DNA of 47,550 bases from Opitutia bacterium (GTDB lineage Bacteria; Verrucomicrobiota; Verrucomicrobiia; Opitutales; Opitutaceae): positions 1-47,550 of the forward strand of contig JACQFT010000163.1 in the NCBI GenBank assembly GCA_016199925.1. The letters are read 5' to 3'. Below, piece by piece: positions 16,530 through 26,083 of this stretch; the stretch's first letter is position 1, and every line of letters begins with the position of its first letter. The notes beneath the pieces were generated by a model. The model had not been told where the DNA came from, did not search any database, and worked only from the letters and a program-made list of their open reading frames with translations. A program made the position numbers and the translations under genes.

Positions 16530-19202
16530 TCACTCGGTGCGCAGGGCCACCATCGGGTCGGTGCGGGCCGCGCGGAGGGCGGGCAGGAGGCAGGCGAGCA
16601 GGCCGACGGCCGCGAGCGCAAGCACGCCGAGCGCGAGCACGGCGGGGTCGAGCGCGGTGGTGCCGACGAGGAACGTCGTGAGCAGGCGGCCGCTGGCCAG
16701 GGTGAGAGCCAGACCGACGGCCAGCCCGGTGGCGATGGCGGCGCCGCCGTAGCGCAGGATCCAGCGGAGGATGATGCCGCGGTCGGCGCCGAGGGCGAGG
16801 CGCACGCCGATCTCGCGCGTGCGTTGGGTGACGGTGTAGCTCATCACGCCGAAGATGCCGAGGGCGGCGAGCAGCACGGCGGTGGCGGCGAACGCGCCGG
16901 TGAGGGCGAGCGTCGCGCGGCGCGGCGCGGTCTGCCGGGCGAGCTGCTGTTCGAGGGTCTGCGGCAGGTCGAGGGCGAGCCCGGCGTCGATCTGGTGCGT
17001 GGCGGCGGTGACGGCGCGGGCGAGCGGGGCGGCCTCGCCGGTGAAATGGAGCACGGCGGAGAGGCGCGGGCGCGGCTGCTTGGCGAGGGGAAAATAGGCC
17101 AGCGGCTGCGCTTTGTCGTCGAAGCCGCGGGGTCTGACATCGGCGACGACGCCGACGATGGCCGCGGTCGGCGGCGGGCCGTGGCCGTCGCCCGGGAAGG
17201 GCAGGTTGACGGGCGCGCCGAGGGTGAAGCCCCGGGGATAAAAAGTTTTCACGAACGACTCGTTGACGATCGCGACGTTGGGCGCCCCGGGCCCGTCGGC
17301 GGCGGTGAAGGCGCGGCCCTGCCGCAGTGCGATGCCGGCGGCGCGGAAAAATTCGGGCGAGGCGTTCGCGACGGCCATCGCCGGCGGCGCGGAGTTGACG
17401 GAGGCGTTGGCGTTGCCGGTGGCGCCGGCGAGGTTGGCCGTGAGGACGAGCTGGGTGTAGGGCGAGAGCGGCGGCAGGTCGGTGAGGGCGGCGACCCTGA
17501 CGCCGGGGAGCGCGCGCAGCGCATCGAGCCAGCGGTCGGCAAACGCGCGCTGCTGGGCGGGGGTGCCGTAGCGGCGGGGCAGGGAGAGGTTGGCCGTGAG
17601 CACGTCGGCGGTGCGGTAGCCGAGCTCGGTCGCGTAGAGCCGGTAGATGCTTTTCGCGAGCAGACCGGTGTTGACGGCGAGGACGAGGGCGAGGGCGACC
17701 TCGAACGCCACGAGCGCCTGCCGCCAGCGATGACTGGAAGGCGAGCTCTGGGGGCCGCCTTCCTTGAGGGCTTCCGTGAGATCGACGCGGCTGCCCTGCC
17801 ACGCGGGCGCGAGGCCGAAGCCGAGGCCGGTGACGAGCGCGAGCAGCGCGGCAAAAGCGAGGACGGGAAGGTTGACGGCGACCGGCGCGACGCGCGGGAG
17901 GAAATCCGCGAGCCCCGCCTGCAACGCGCGGGTGCCCCACCAGGCGAGCAGCACGCCGCCGGCGCCGCCGAGGAGCGCGAGGAGCGCGTTTTCCGCGAGC
18001 AGCTCGGCGGCGAGACGGGCGGGCGAAGCGCCGAGCGTGGCGCGCACGGCGGCGTCGCGCCGGCGGCCGGCGGCGCGTGCGAGCTGGAGGCTGGCGATGT
18101 TGGCGCAGGCGATGAGGAGCACGAAGCCCACGGCGCCGAGCAGCAGCCAGAGCGTGGTGCGCGATTGCTTGGCGAGTTGCTCCTGCAAGGTGACGAGCTG
18201 GACTTTGGAATCGGCGAAGGGCAGGCGAAGACCGCCGCCGCCGCCGGGGCCGCCCGGTCCGCCGACGCTGACTTGGCGAGCGGGGCCAACGGATTGGCCC
18301 GCGGGTGCCGGGGCGTCTTGTCGGGCCGGTCCGTTGGCCGACGGCGCGGCGACAAGCGCCGGCCCTGCATTTGCGGAAGATGCTCCGTCCGGGCGACCGA
18401 CGACGCGGCGCTCGCCGGGTTGGTCGCCGCCCTGCGGCCCGGGGCCGCCGAAGCTGGCGGCGAGGTTGTTCCAGAACCGGTCGGAGAGTCCGTCGAGTTC
18501 GCGCTGCGCGGAGTCGCGGGCCGTGCCCGGCCGGAGGCGGCCGAAGACGCGCACGAGCTGGATGCGCAACTGGCCGGGCGCGCTGGGGGCGATCGGGAGC
18601 GGGCGCCAGAATTGCACCGGATCGACGAACTCGAACGCGGGCGGCAGCACGCCGATGATGGTGTGCGCGACGTCGTCGATCTGCGCGATCTGCCCGACGG
18701 CGCGGTCGTCGCCCTGGTAGCGCGTTTGCCAAGCACTGTAACTGAGCACGGTGGTGGGCGCCGCGCCCGGTTTCTGGTCGGCGGCGCTGAAGAGCCGTCC
18801 GCGCCAGGCGGTGACGCCGAGGAGGGAGAAAAATTCGCCGGTGACCGCGGCGGAGGGCACGCGCACGGCGCCCTCGGCCCGTTGCAGGGCGGAGGTGGTG
18901 CTGCGGTAGGCGGCCAGGGCGCGGAAGGATTTCGGGACGGCCTCGGTCCAGCCGAGAAATTCGCTGTCGGGCATCGAGTCGCCGCCGCCGGGGACGGCGG
19001 CGGCCGAGCCCGGTGCCTGCACTTTGCGGACCATGACGAGATTGCCCGGCTCGGGATAGGGCAGCGGCTTGAGCAGGACCGCGTGGACGACGCCGAAGAT
19101 CGCGGTGTTGGCGCCAAGACCGACGGCGAGGAGGAGGATGACGAGCGCGCTGAAAAAGGGCTGGGCGCGGAGCTGACGCAGGGCGGAAGCAAAAATTTGC
19201 AT
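16530..19202 (-). CDS. ADOP-family permease with long Gly/Pro/Ala-rich insert, P6
   Basis: 890 residues, the longest ADOP here. N terminus MQIFASALRQLRAQPFF, TM1 (about 19-44), first MacB_PCD domain to about residue 250. Then comes a low-complexity insert (about 252-328, DNA 18219-18449) rich in Gly, Pro and Ala, before DSKVQLVTLQEQLAKQSRTTLW leads into the first FtsX block (VGFVLLIACANIASLQLARA). The remainder is normal: loop EALKEGGPQSS, TM5, second MacB_PCD domain, terminal FtsX block ending RTDPMVALRTE. The insert sits at the membrane-proximal end of the first periplasmic domain, so it would be periplasmic. The reading frame is intact. The ATG at 19202 aligns with the paralogues; the leader GCAACCCCACC is C-rich. 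Confidence 0.92.
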   Translation of the reverse strand: MQIFASALRQLRAQPFFSALVILLLAVGLGANTAIFGVVHAVLLKPLPYPEPGNLVMVRKVQAPGSAAAVPGGGDSMPDSEFLGWTEAVPKSFRALAAYRSTTSALQRAEGAVRVPSAAVTGEFFSLLGVTAWRGRLFSAADQKPGAAPTTVLSYSAWQTRYQGDDRAVGQIAQIDDVAHTIIGVLPPAFEFVDPVQFWRPLPIAPSAPGQLRIQLVRVFGRLRPGTARDSAQRELDGLSDRFWNNLAASFGGPGPQGGDQPGERRVVGRPDGASSANAGPALVAAPSANGPARQDAPAPAGQSVGPARQVSVGGPGGPGGGGGLRLPFADSKVQLVTLQEQLAKQSRTTLWLLLGAVGFVLLIACANIASLQLARAAGRRRDAAVRATLGASPARLAAELLAENALLALLGGAGGVLLAWWGTRALQAGLADFLPRVAPVAVNLPVLAFAALLALVTGLGFGLAPAWQGSRVDLTEALKEGGPQSSPSSHRWRQALVAFEVALALVLAVNTGLLAKSIYRLYATELGYRTADVLTANLSLPRRYGTPAQQRAFADRWLDALRALPGVRVAALTDLPPLSPYTQLVLTANLAGATGNANASVNSAPPAMAVANASPEFFRAAGIALRQGRAFTAADGPGAPNVAIVNESFVKTFYPRGFTLGAPVNLPFPGDGHGPPPTAAIVGVVADVRPRGFDDKAQPLAYFPLAKQPRPRLSAVLHFTGEAAPLARAVTAATHQIDAGLALDLPQTLEQQLARQTAPRRATLALTGAFAATAVLLAALGIFGVMSYTVTQRTREIGVRLALGADRGIILRWILRYGGAAIATGLAVGLALTLASGRLLTTFLVGTTALDPAVLALGVLALAAVGLLACLLPALRAARTDPMVALRTE

Positions 19203-19338
19203 GGTGGGGTTGCCTGAAAGCGCCGCCGCCCGGGCGGTTTGTCTGGAGCGCGGGCACTCCGTGGGCGGCGATGCCGGAGCGAGCGGGCCGGCGAAACCGG
19301 TTTCAAGCGCGGCGCGGCGCGCCCCGGCCGCGGCCCGC

Positions 19339-21768
19339 TCACTCCGCGCGCAGGGCCTCGAGCGGATTCACCGCGGTCGCCCGGCGCACCGGAACGAGGC
19401 AGGCCAGGAGCGCGGCCAGCGCGAGGACCAGCGGCGCGGTGACGAGCGTGGCGGGATCAGTCGCGGCGACGCCGTAGAGCAGTCGGCCGACGACGTGGCT
19501 GAGCGCGAGACAACCGCCGATGCCGACGGCGATGCCGAGAGCGACGAGCCGCGCGCCTTGGCGCAGCACGAGGCCGGCGATGTCGCCGGCAGTCGCGCCG
19601 AGCGCGAGACGCACGCCGAATTCCGACGTGCGCTGCACGACGGAGAACGCGAGCACGCCGTAAACGCCGAGCACCGCGAGCAACAGCGCCACGCCGCTGA
19701 AGAGCCCGAGCAGGATCATCGGCGCACGGCGCGACTGCGCGACGTCGTCCATGCGCTGCTGCATGGTCTTCACATCGAAGACGGGTTGCTCCGGATCGGC
19801 GGCGCGCACGGCGTCGCGGACCGAGGCGGCGAGGGCGGCGGGGTCGCCCGTTGTTTTCACCACGAGGATGAGGTTTGTGCCGGGTTGCTGGGCGTAGGGA
19901 TAGTAGAGGGTCTCCTTCTGGACGTTCTCCTCGAGGCTTTGGAATTTGATGGGCGCGACCACCCCGACGATGTTCCAAACGGTGGGGTTGGCGTCGCCGC
20001 CGCGGCTGATGCGTTTGCCGAGAGGGTCTTGCCCCGGCCAGTATTTGTCGGCGAGCAACCGGTCGACGACGACGACCCGTTGGGTGCCGGCGGTGTCAGT
20101 GGCGGCGAACAGCCGGCCGCGCAGGAGCGTCAGGCCGAGGGCCGAAAAATAGCCGGGATCGACGTAGCGCTGCTGGCCGTGCGGCCCGGGCGCACCGGGG
20201 GGCAAGACGATGTCGGGGCTCCGGTAGGAACCCTGGTTGTTGCTGCCGGTGAAGGGGAGCACATCGGTCAAGCCGGCGACGGTGACGCCCGGCAGGGCGC
20301 GCAGGCGCGCGAGGACTGCGTCGGCGAACGCCACGCGTTTTTCCGGCCGGTCGTATTTTGCGGCGGGCAACGCGAGCTGGGCGGTGAGGACGCCGCCCGG
20401 CCGGAAGCCCGGATTCTCCTGCTGCAGGCGCTCGAAGCTGCGCACGAGCAGGCCGGCGGCGGAGAGGAGCATAACGGCGAGCGCGATCTCGGCGACGACG
20501 AGACCGGCGCGCATCGTCTGCGTGCGGCGGCCGGCGGAGCCGCGCGCGCCGGCTTCTTTCAAGGCCGCCGCGGCATCGCTGCGCGAGGCCCACCAGGCGG
20601 GCAGGGCGCCGAAGCCGAGTCCGGTCAGCACCGCACAGAGCAGAGTGAAACCGAAGACGGTGAAGTCGAGTTCGATGCCGAAGGCGCGCGGGAGCGTCGA
20701 GAAACCCATCGAGCCCAGCGCCTGCACCCCGCCGTAAGCGACGAGCAGACCGAGGAGTCCGCCGGTGAAAAAGAGGAGCACACTCTCGGTGAGCAGCAGG
20801 CGCATGAGCTGGCGGCGCGTGGCGCCGAGCGTGGCGCGGACGGCGAGTTCGCGTTCGCGGGCGACGGCGCGGGTGAGGAGCAGGCTCGCGACATTGGCGC
20901 AGCCGATGAGGAGCGCGGCGGCGACGCCGGCCTGCACGAGCCAGAGCATGCCGCGGATGTTGGAAACGTTCTGCTCGAGGAAACCGCGGGTGCGCCCGCC
21001 GAAGCCGCTCGTCTTCCAGAACGGCGCTTCGCCGGGCAGGCGTTCGGCGTTGCGCGCCTGGACGAGGTCGAGGTCGCGCTGCACGGCGGCGAGGGTGGCG
21101 CCGGGTTTCAGGCGGGCGATCATCGAGGAGTATTCGTTGCCGCGTTCGTTGTCGGATTTTTGTTCGGGCGTGAAGGCGAACGGCACCCACGCCTGGGTGC
21201 GCGGGGTGGGAAAATAAAACCAGGCGGGCATGACGCCGATGACGGTGTAGGGCTCGGTGTTGAGCCGCACGGTCTGGCCGACGATGGCGGGGTTGCCGCC
21301 GAAACGGTTTTTCCAGAGCGAGTGGCTGAGCACGACGACGTGGTCGGCGCCGGGCTGGGCCTCGCTCTCGTGGAAGGTGCGGCCGAGTAGCGCCGAGGAC
21401 TGGAGCGTGGTGAACAGCGACGGCGTGGCGCGCAGGCCGACGATGCGCTCGGGTTCGCCGTCGCTGCCGAGGTTGAAATTGCGGGTGGTGAACATCGCGG
21501 CGTCGGCAAAGCCGCTGACGGCCGCGCGGCGGTCGAGATAGTCGGGGATGGCAGTGCCGGCGTTGGGCACGCCCATCAGCGGATAGCTGTTGTAAACGAC
21601 GACGAGCCGCTCGGAGCCGGGCCACGGGTAGGGCTTCAGGAGGACGGCGTTGAGGACCGAGAAGATCGCGCTGTTGGCGCCGATGCACAGCGCGAGCGTG
21701 AGCACGGCGACGGCGGTGAAGCCGGGCGCCTTGGCGAGCGAGCGCAGGGCGAAGCGGAGATCGGGCAT
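19339..21768 (-). CDS. ADOP-family permease (MacB/FtsX-like), P7
   Basis: 809 residues. N terminus MPDLRFALRSLAKAPGF, TM1 with LALCIGANSAIFSVL (Cys where paralogues have Gly), first MacB_PCD domain (VVVLSHSLWKNRFGGN, GVMPAWF), FtsX helices with AALLIGCANVASLLLTRA, cytoplasmic loop AALKEAGARGSAGR, TM5, second MacB_PCD domain, and terminal FtsX block ending AVNPLEALRAE. The end motif is the most divergent of the set (NPLE instead of DPxV). The gene is 176 bases downstream of the stop of the YCII/SnoaL-like gene, with a GC-rich hairpin between them. It may be the first gene of a sub-operon P7-P6; promoter not identified. Confidence 0.92.
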   Translation of the reverse strand: MPDLRFALRSLAKAPGFTAVAVLTLALCIGANSAIFSVLNAVLLKPYPWPGSERLVVVYNSYPLMGVPNAGTAIPDYLDRRAAVSGFADAAMFTTRNFNLGSDGEPERIVGLRATPSLFTTLQSSALLGRTFHESEAQPGADHVVVLSHSLWKNRFGGNPAIVGQTVRLNTEPYTVIGVMPAWFYFPTPRTQAWVPFAFTPEQKSDNERGNEYSSMIARLKPGATLAAVQRDLDLVQARNAERLPGEAPFWKTSGFGGRTRGFLEQNVSNIRGMLWLVQAGVAAALLIGCANVASLLLTRAVARERELAVRATLGATRRQLMRLLLTESVLLFFTGGLLGLLVAYGGVQALGSMGFSTLPRAFGIELDFTVFGFTLLCAVLTGLGFGALPAWWASRSDAAAALKEAGARGSAGRRTQTMRAGLVVAEIALAVMLLSAAGLLVRSFERLQQENPGFRPGGVLTAQLALPAAKYDRPEKRVAFADAVLARLRALPGVTVAGLTDVLPFTGSNNQGSYRSPDIVLPPGAPGPHGQQRYVDPGYFSALGLTLLRGRLFAATDTAGTQRVVVVDRLLADKYWPGQDPLGKRISRGGDANPTVWNIVGVVAPIKFQSLEENVQKETLYYPYAQQPGTNLILVVKTTGDPAALAASVRDAVRAADPEQPVFDVKTMQQRMDDVAQSRRAPMILLGLFSGVALLLAVLGVYGVLAFSVVQRTSEFGVRLALGATAGDIAGLVLRQGARLVALGIAVGIGGCLALSHVVGRLLYGVAATDPATLVTAPLVLALAALLACLVPVRRATAVNPLEALRAE

Positions 21769-21829
21769 GGGGCGAGGGTGACCGGAGAAGAACCTCGAAG
21801 CACGCGGGAGGTTACGGGGAAAATCGGGT

Positions 21830-21852
21830 CGGCCGGAGAATTTTCCCGGCCG
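21830..21852. terminator. candidate 3'-end hairpin CGGCCGG/CCGGCCG
   Basis: A perfect 7-base GC stem with a 9-base AT-rich loop, located in the 176 bases between the stop of the YCII/SnoaL-like gene (21945) and the P7 start (21768). There is no clear T-run after it on the minus strand, so termination is only a suggestion. Confidence 0.35.
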
Positions 21853-21944
21853 GCCGCCGTCATCCGCCGGCCGGCGGCTCCGCTCGGCGCGGCGTGGAGC
21901 GGGCGGGGACGGAGCGGCGGAGAGACCCTGCCGGGCACGGCGAC

Positions 21945-22694
21945 CTACTTCGCCACCAGCGGGTCGCGGGTCGCGGGGAAATACCAGACGCGCACGATCC
22001 GGCTGTCGCGCACTTCATAGACGCCGATGGCTTGCTGCGAGACGCGCTGCCCCGCCTTGTTGTCCCACGAGGCGCGCTCGCGCACGGTGAGGATCGGGCC
22101 GGTCTGCTCGAGCGCCAGAAATTCCGAGTGCACGGTGGGCAACGATTTGAAATAACCGACCAGCCAGTCGCGGAGTTGCGGGCGGTTCTCGGCGTCGGTG
22201 CCGATCTTGCCGTCCGCGCCGACGGAGAACCACTTGAGGTCATCCGCGCAGAAGGCCGCGACGGCGTCGGCCTCGTGGCGGTTGAACGCTGCCAGGTAGG
22301 CGCGCAGCAGCACGGCTTCGGGAGTGACCGGATAGTTCGTGCTGCCGGGGAAGAACGCGTTGAACGCATCGACCGCCAGCGTGAAGACTCCGGCCGCGAT
22401 CGCCGGGTCGCTGCCGAAGTGCGCGCGCGCCGCGTCGGCGTCGACGGCGTGGACGACGAGCAGGCCGGTGTCGGCGTAGCGCGCGCCGAGCAGGATCACG
22501 CCGTCGCGCCGCAACCGCGCGAGGTTGGCCGAGTGTTCGGCGAAATGTTTCTGCTCGTTCGCCGGCTTGGCCGCGTCCCAATTCGGTCCGGGCCCGAAGC
22601 GCGCAGCGAACAGCGGTTCCTTGGCGGGCGTGGCTTGGGCGAAAGCCGGCAGCGCGGCGACTAGCGAGAGCAGCAGGGGCAGGAGTCGTCTCAT
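21945..22694 (-). CDS. secreted YCII-like/SnoaL-like fusion protein
   Basis: 249 residues. Signal peptide MRRLLPLLLSLVAALPAFAQ. Residues about 27-120 resemble the YCII fold: FGPGPNWDA, H-x-A-NLARLRRDGVILLGAR, then a hydrophobic strand LLVVHAVDADAARAHF and SDPAIAAGVF. Residues about 125-245 look like a SnoaL/NTF2 domain (VLLRAYLAAFNRHEADAVAAFCADDLKWF ... GVYEVRDSRIVRVWYF). YCII and SnoaL-like domains are usually small single-domain proteins, so the pairing and export are uncommon. It starts 18 bases after the stop of the neighbouring secreted protein, so they are likely one operon. Function unknown; both fold assignments are by motif impression. The ATG at 22694 is chosen over one six codons earlier because it begins the signal peptide. 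Confidence 0.72.
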   Translation of the reverse strand: MRRLLPLLLSLVAALPAFAQATPAKEPLFAARFGPGPNWDAAKPANEQKHFAEHSANLARLRRDGVILLGARYADTGLLVVHAVDADAARAHFGSDPAIAAGVFTLAVDAFNAFFPGSTNYPVTPEAVLLRAYLAAFNRHEADAVAAFCADDLKWFSVGADGKIGTDAENRPQLRDWLVGYFKSLPTVHSEFLALEQTGPILTVRERASWDNKAGQRVSQQAIGVYEVRDSRIVRVWYFPATRDPLVAK

Positions 22695-22712
22695 GCCGCC
22701 GAGTAAGAACAA

Positions 22713-23408
22713 TCAGGGCGCGGAAAACGAGACATCTGCGGGCAGCTTTTCCAACGGCGTGAATGCGCGGACTTCGTAGCGCCACGTGCCGCTAACGACC
22801 GTGCCCCACTTGGCGAGTTTGACTTTGCCTTGCGCAAAGAGCGGACCGAAAACGCTGCCTTCCTCGCTGTCCCACGTGCCGAAGCGCAGCGGTTCGCCCG
22901 CGCGATTGAGCTCGAACCAGTTCAGGCGCACGCCGTCGGCGCGCCACACTTCGAGGCGGTTCGCGCCGGCCGCGCGGACCGTCAGACCGGGATCGCGCAC
23001 GGCGAGGCGGTGGAGGGTGCGGTAAATGTTGGATTCCCACCAACGTTGCTCGTCGCGGAGTTGCTCGGGAGTGAACGGCGTGACTTTGCCGTCGCGCCAG
23101 CGCCAACCCCGGTCGCCGTCCATCGCGCGGCGGGCGTCGAGTTCGTCGCTCTTTGCCTCGATGCGGACGCGGGGCGAGGCGAAGTCGTTCCAGATGGTGT
23201 TCGCGTAGGGCGCGCGCTCGGCTTCGTAGTGGATCGCGCGAAGGACGTAGGATTTGACTTCGGCCCACGCGTCGCGACCGCCCATCGCGGTGAGAAAACG
23301 TTCGGCGCGGGCTTCGCCGGTTTCGTTCGGGGTGGCGACCTGGCCGGAGAGACGGCCGATGCCGGCCAACGCGAGGGAGAACACGCTCACGGCGAGAGAA
23401 AATTTCAT
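22713..23408 (-). CDS. secreted protein of unknown function
   Basis: 231 residues. The N terminus MKFSLAVSVFSLALAGIGRLSG is a signal peptide. The mature part begins ARAERFLTAMGGRDAWAEVKSYVLRAIHYEA, a pattern seen in periplasmic proteins with a LolA/LppX-like beta-sandwich (an 'average over residues' of zinc-free hydrophobic-cavity proteins), continuing with RVRIEAKSD, GWRWRDGKVTPFTPEQLRDEQRWWESNIYRTLHRLA and WRADGVRLNWFELNRAGEPLRF. I do not recognise a named family with certainty. It is 18 bases upstream of the YCII/SnoaL-like gene and 112 bases downstream of the P8 stop, so it may be transcribed with both. A lipid-carrying role would fit the transport context but is speculation. Confidence 0.75.
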   Translation of the reverse strand: MKFSLAVSVFSLALAGIGRLSGQVATPNETGEARAERFLTAMGGRDAWAEVKSYVLRAIHYEAERAPYANTIWNDFASPRVRIEAKSDELDARRAMDGDRGWRWRDGKVTPFTPEQLRDEQRWWESNIYRTLHRLAVRDPGLTVRAAGANRLEVWRADGVRLNWFELNRAGEPLRFGTWDSEEGSVFGPLFAQGKVKLAKWGTVVSGTWRYEVRAFTPLEKLPADVSFSAP

Positions 23409-23520
23409 GACGAAAGAAAACTGCCGGCGCGCGTAACGGAAACGAGATTGCGACGAGACGGGCCGGGACTGCGAGGAATTGCCCGCGGCCGGCGATTTTG
23501 GTGCGCGGGCGAGTTCGCGG

Positions 23521-25950
23521 TTACTCGGTGCGCAGCGCGACGACGGGGTCGATGCGCGCGGCGCGGCGGGCCGGCAGCCAGCAGGCGAGCAGCGCGACAG
23601 CCGCGAGGGTGCCGACGACGGTGCCGTAGGTAACGAGGTCCCACGCGCTGACGCCGTAAATGAGCGAGCCGAGGAGATTCGACACGATGAAGGAACCGCC
23701 GAGGCCGAGCACGACGCCGAGACCGACGAGCGTCACGCCGCGGCGCAAGACCCACGCGCCGATCATCCGGGGCTCGGCGCCGAGGGCCGCGCGCACGCCG
23801 ATCTCACGCGTTTGCTGCGTGACGGTGCAGGCGATGACGCTGTAGAGGCCGAGCATCGCGAGACCGAGCGCGACAGCCGCGGCCGAGGCGATCGTCCACG
23901 TGATGACTTTGCGCTGGGCGAGCGCATCGTCGAGGTAGCCCTGCATGGTGTGCAACCGGGACAGCGGGAGATGCTTGTCCAGCGACTGCAACTGCTCGCG
24001 CAACGGTTTCAGCAACGCGGCGGGATCGAGCTTCGAGCGCACGGCGAGGTATAGCGAACCCGGTGCAGCCTGGGTGTAGGAGACATACATGGCCGGGCCG
24101 GGCTCGCGATCGAGCGAGACCATGCGCGCATCGGCGACGACGCCGATGACTTTGTCCCACACGTAGTCGGCGCGCTGGTTGCCGTCGTCACCGGAGAACC
24201 CGATGGGTTGCCCGACGGGATTCCGGCCGGAAAAATATTTCCGGGCCATGGATTCGTTGATGATTACCGAGGCGGAGAAATGTCCGTCGCCTTCGGGGAG
24301 ACGATCCAGCGCGGGGTCGAAGTCGCGGCCCTGTTGCAGTGCGATGCCGAACGTCCGGAAATATCCGGGACCGACGATGAGCTGGTCGGACAAGGGTTCC
24401 TGGCCCCGGGGCCAGGTGAGACCCGGAACGGAAAATCCGCCGTTGGTGCCGGAGCGGAGCGGGAGGCTGTCGCCGGCGGCGGCGGCCTCGACGCCCGGGA
24501 TCGCCCGGAGACGGTCGAGCAACTGCGCAAAAAACCGCACCCGCTGGCCGGGCTGCCGGTAGACGGCATCGGGCAGGTCGACGTGAAACGTCACGAGATT
24601 GTCCGTCGAGAAACCGCGCTCCTGCGTGGCGAGGCGGTGCATGCTGCGCACGAGCAGGCCGGCACAGGCCAGGACCAGCAGCGTGAGGCCGACCTGCGCG
24701 ACGACGAAGAGATGGTTGAGGCGGCGTTGCTGAGGCGTCGAAACCGCGCTGCGGCCGACGGAGCGCATGAACTGCTGCCACGACGCCGTGGCGCGCCACG
24801 CGGGCACGAGGCTGGAGAGGGCGACGGCGAGCAACGTGATGCCGACCGAGAAGGCGAGGGCGGCGGGCCCGACCGCGAGTGTCGAGTAAGTGGAGAACTG
24901 CGACTGGATGAAATTCCCGGCGAGCTTGATCGTGAGAAATGCCAGCGCGCTGCCGGCCACGCCGCCGGCGAAGCCGATCACCGCGCTTTCGAAAAGCAGT
25001 TCGCGCGCGATCCGCCAGCGGCCGGCCCCGACGGCCATCTTGACGGAAATCTCGGCCGTGCGGCCGGTGAGGCGCACGAACTGGAGGTTGGCGAGGTTCA
25101 CGCAGGCGATGAGGAGCACCAGGGCCACGGCGCCCATCAACGCGAAGAGGCGCGGGCGCACGTGGCGGGTGTTCCATTCCTGCAGGCTGAAAACGACGAT
25201 GCCATGCACGATAGCGCGCTCCTGCTGCAAACGCACCGCGACTTCGCCCATGCGCGCGCGCGCTTGCGCGAGCGAGACGCCGTCCCGGAGCCGGGCGAAG
25301 ACCCAGAACGTGTGGTTCCCGCGCGGCGAGGACTCGCGGGTGACGGTCAGCGGCGCGAGCGCTTCGACGGTGGGCTCGTCGGGCGTGACCGAGACAAAGC
25401 GCTTCGGAAGCACGCCAACGACGGTGGTGAGTTTGCCGCTCAAGCGCACGGCGCGGCCAATGATCGCCGGGTCGGCGGCAAATTGCGTTTGCCAAAGGGC
25501 GTAGCCGATCAGCACCACGGGCGCAGAGTTCGGCCTGGTGTCCGCTTCGGTCAGGTCGCGCCCGAGCACCGGTCGGACGCCGAGGGTGCGCAGGTAGTTG
25601 GCGCTCGCGGTGTGGGCGCTGAGGGTGCGGGTGGTGTTTTCGTCGGCGAGGGTGAGGTTTTGAAATCCGTTGTAGAGCATCACGTCGCTGAAGAGGTCGG
25701 TCTGTTCTTTCCAGTCGAGGTATTCGTGGAGATCGGCGACGACGGCCCAAGTCATCGCGGGCTGCTGGCAGCGCAGCGCGACGAGGCGGTCGGACTGCGG
25801 GAACGGCGGGGGTTGCAGCAGCACGTTGTCGATGATGCTGAAGATCGCCGTGTTCGCGCCGATGCCGAGGGCGAGCGTGAGGATGGCGACGACGGCGAAG
25901 CCCGGAGACTTGGCGAGTTTGCGGAGCGCGAAACGGAGTTCGTTGGCCAT
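23521..25950 (-). CDS. ADOP-family permease (MacB/FtsX-like), P8
   Basis: 809 residues. MANELRFALRKLAKSPGF, TM1 VVAILTLALGIGANTAIFSI, first MacB_PCD domain (VVLIGYALWQTQFAAD), FtsX block LVLLIACVNLANLQFVRL. The usual ALKxGxRG loop is replaced by QFMRSVGRSAVSTPQQRR. Then TM5, second MacB_PCD domain (SVIINESMARKYFSGRNPVG), and terminal FtsX block ending RIDPVVALRTE. It is flanked downstream by the secreted protein of unknown function and upstream by the ankyrin gene (133 bases). The leader is CTCCGTCTCCCC with no Shine-Dalgarno. Confidence 0.92.
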   Translation of the reverse strand: MANELRFALRKLAKSPGFAVVAILTLALGIGANTAIFSIIDNVLLQPPPFPQSDRLVALRCQQPAMTWAVVADLHEYLDWKEQTDLFSDVMLYNGFQNLTLADENTTRTLSAHTASANYLRTLGVRPVLGRDLTEADTRPNSAPVVLIGYALWQTQFAADPAIIGRAVRLSGKLTTVVGVLPKRFVSVTPDEPTVEALAPLTVTRESSPRGNHTFWVFARLRDGVSLAQARARMGEVAVRLQQERAIVHGIVVFSLQEWNTRHVRPRLFALMGAVALVLLIACVNLANLQFVRLTGRTAEISVKMAVGAGRWRIARELLFESAVIGFAGGVAGSALAFLTIKLAGNFIQSQFSTYSTLAVGPAALAFSVGITLLAVALSSLVPAWRATASWQQFMRSVGRSAVSTPQQRRLNHLFVVAQVGLTLLVLACAGLLVRSMHRLATQERGFSTDNLVTFHVDLPDAVYRQPGQRVRFFAQLLDRLRAIPGVEAAAAGDSLPLRSGTNGGFSVPGLTWPRGQEPLSDQLIVGPGYFRTFGIALQQGRDFDPALDRLPEGDGHFSASVIINESMARKYFSGRNPVGQPIGFSGDDGNQRADYVWDKVIGVVADARMVSLDREPGPAMYVSYTQAAPGSLYLAVRSKLDPAALLKPLREQLQSLDKHLPLSRLHTMQGYLDDALAQRKVITWTIASAAAVALGLAMLGLYSVIACTVTQQTREIGVRAALGAEPRMIGAWVLRRGVTLVGLGVVLGLGGSFIVSNLLGSLIYGVSAWDLVTYGTVVGTLAAVALLACWLPARRAARIDPVVALRTE

Positions 25951-26083
25951 GGGGAGACGGAGACGGTGAAAGTAAACCCGCGGGCGCGGGAAAAGTTACC
26001 CCGAATGCGGCGACCCGGACCGTCGGCCCGCCGACGAGTTCATTCTCCCGGCCGACCGAAATCTCCCGGTGGCCGACGCGGCG

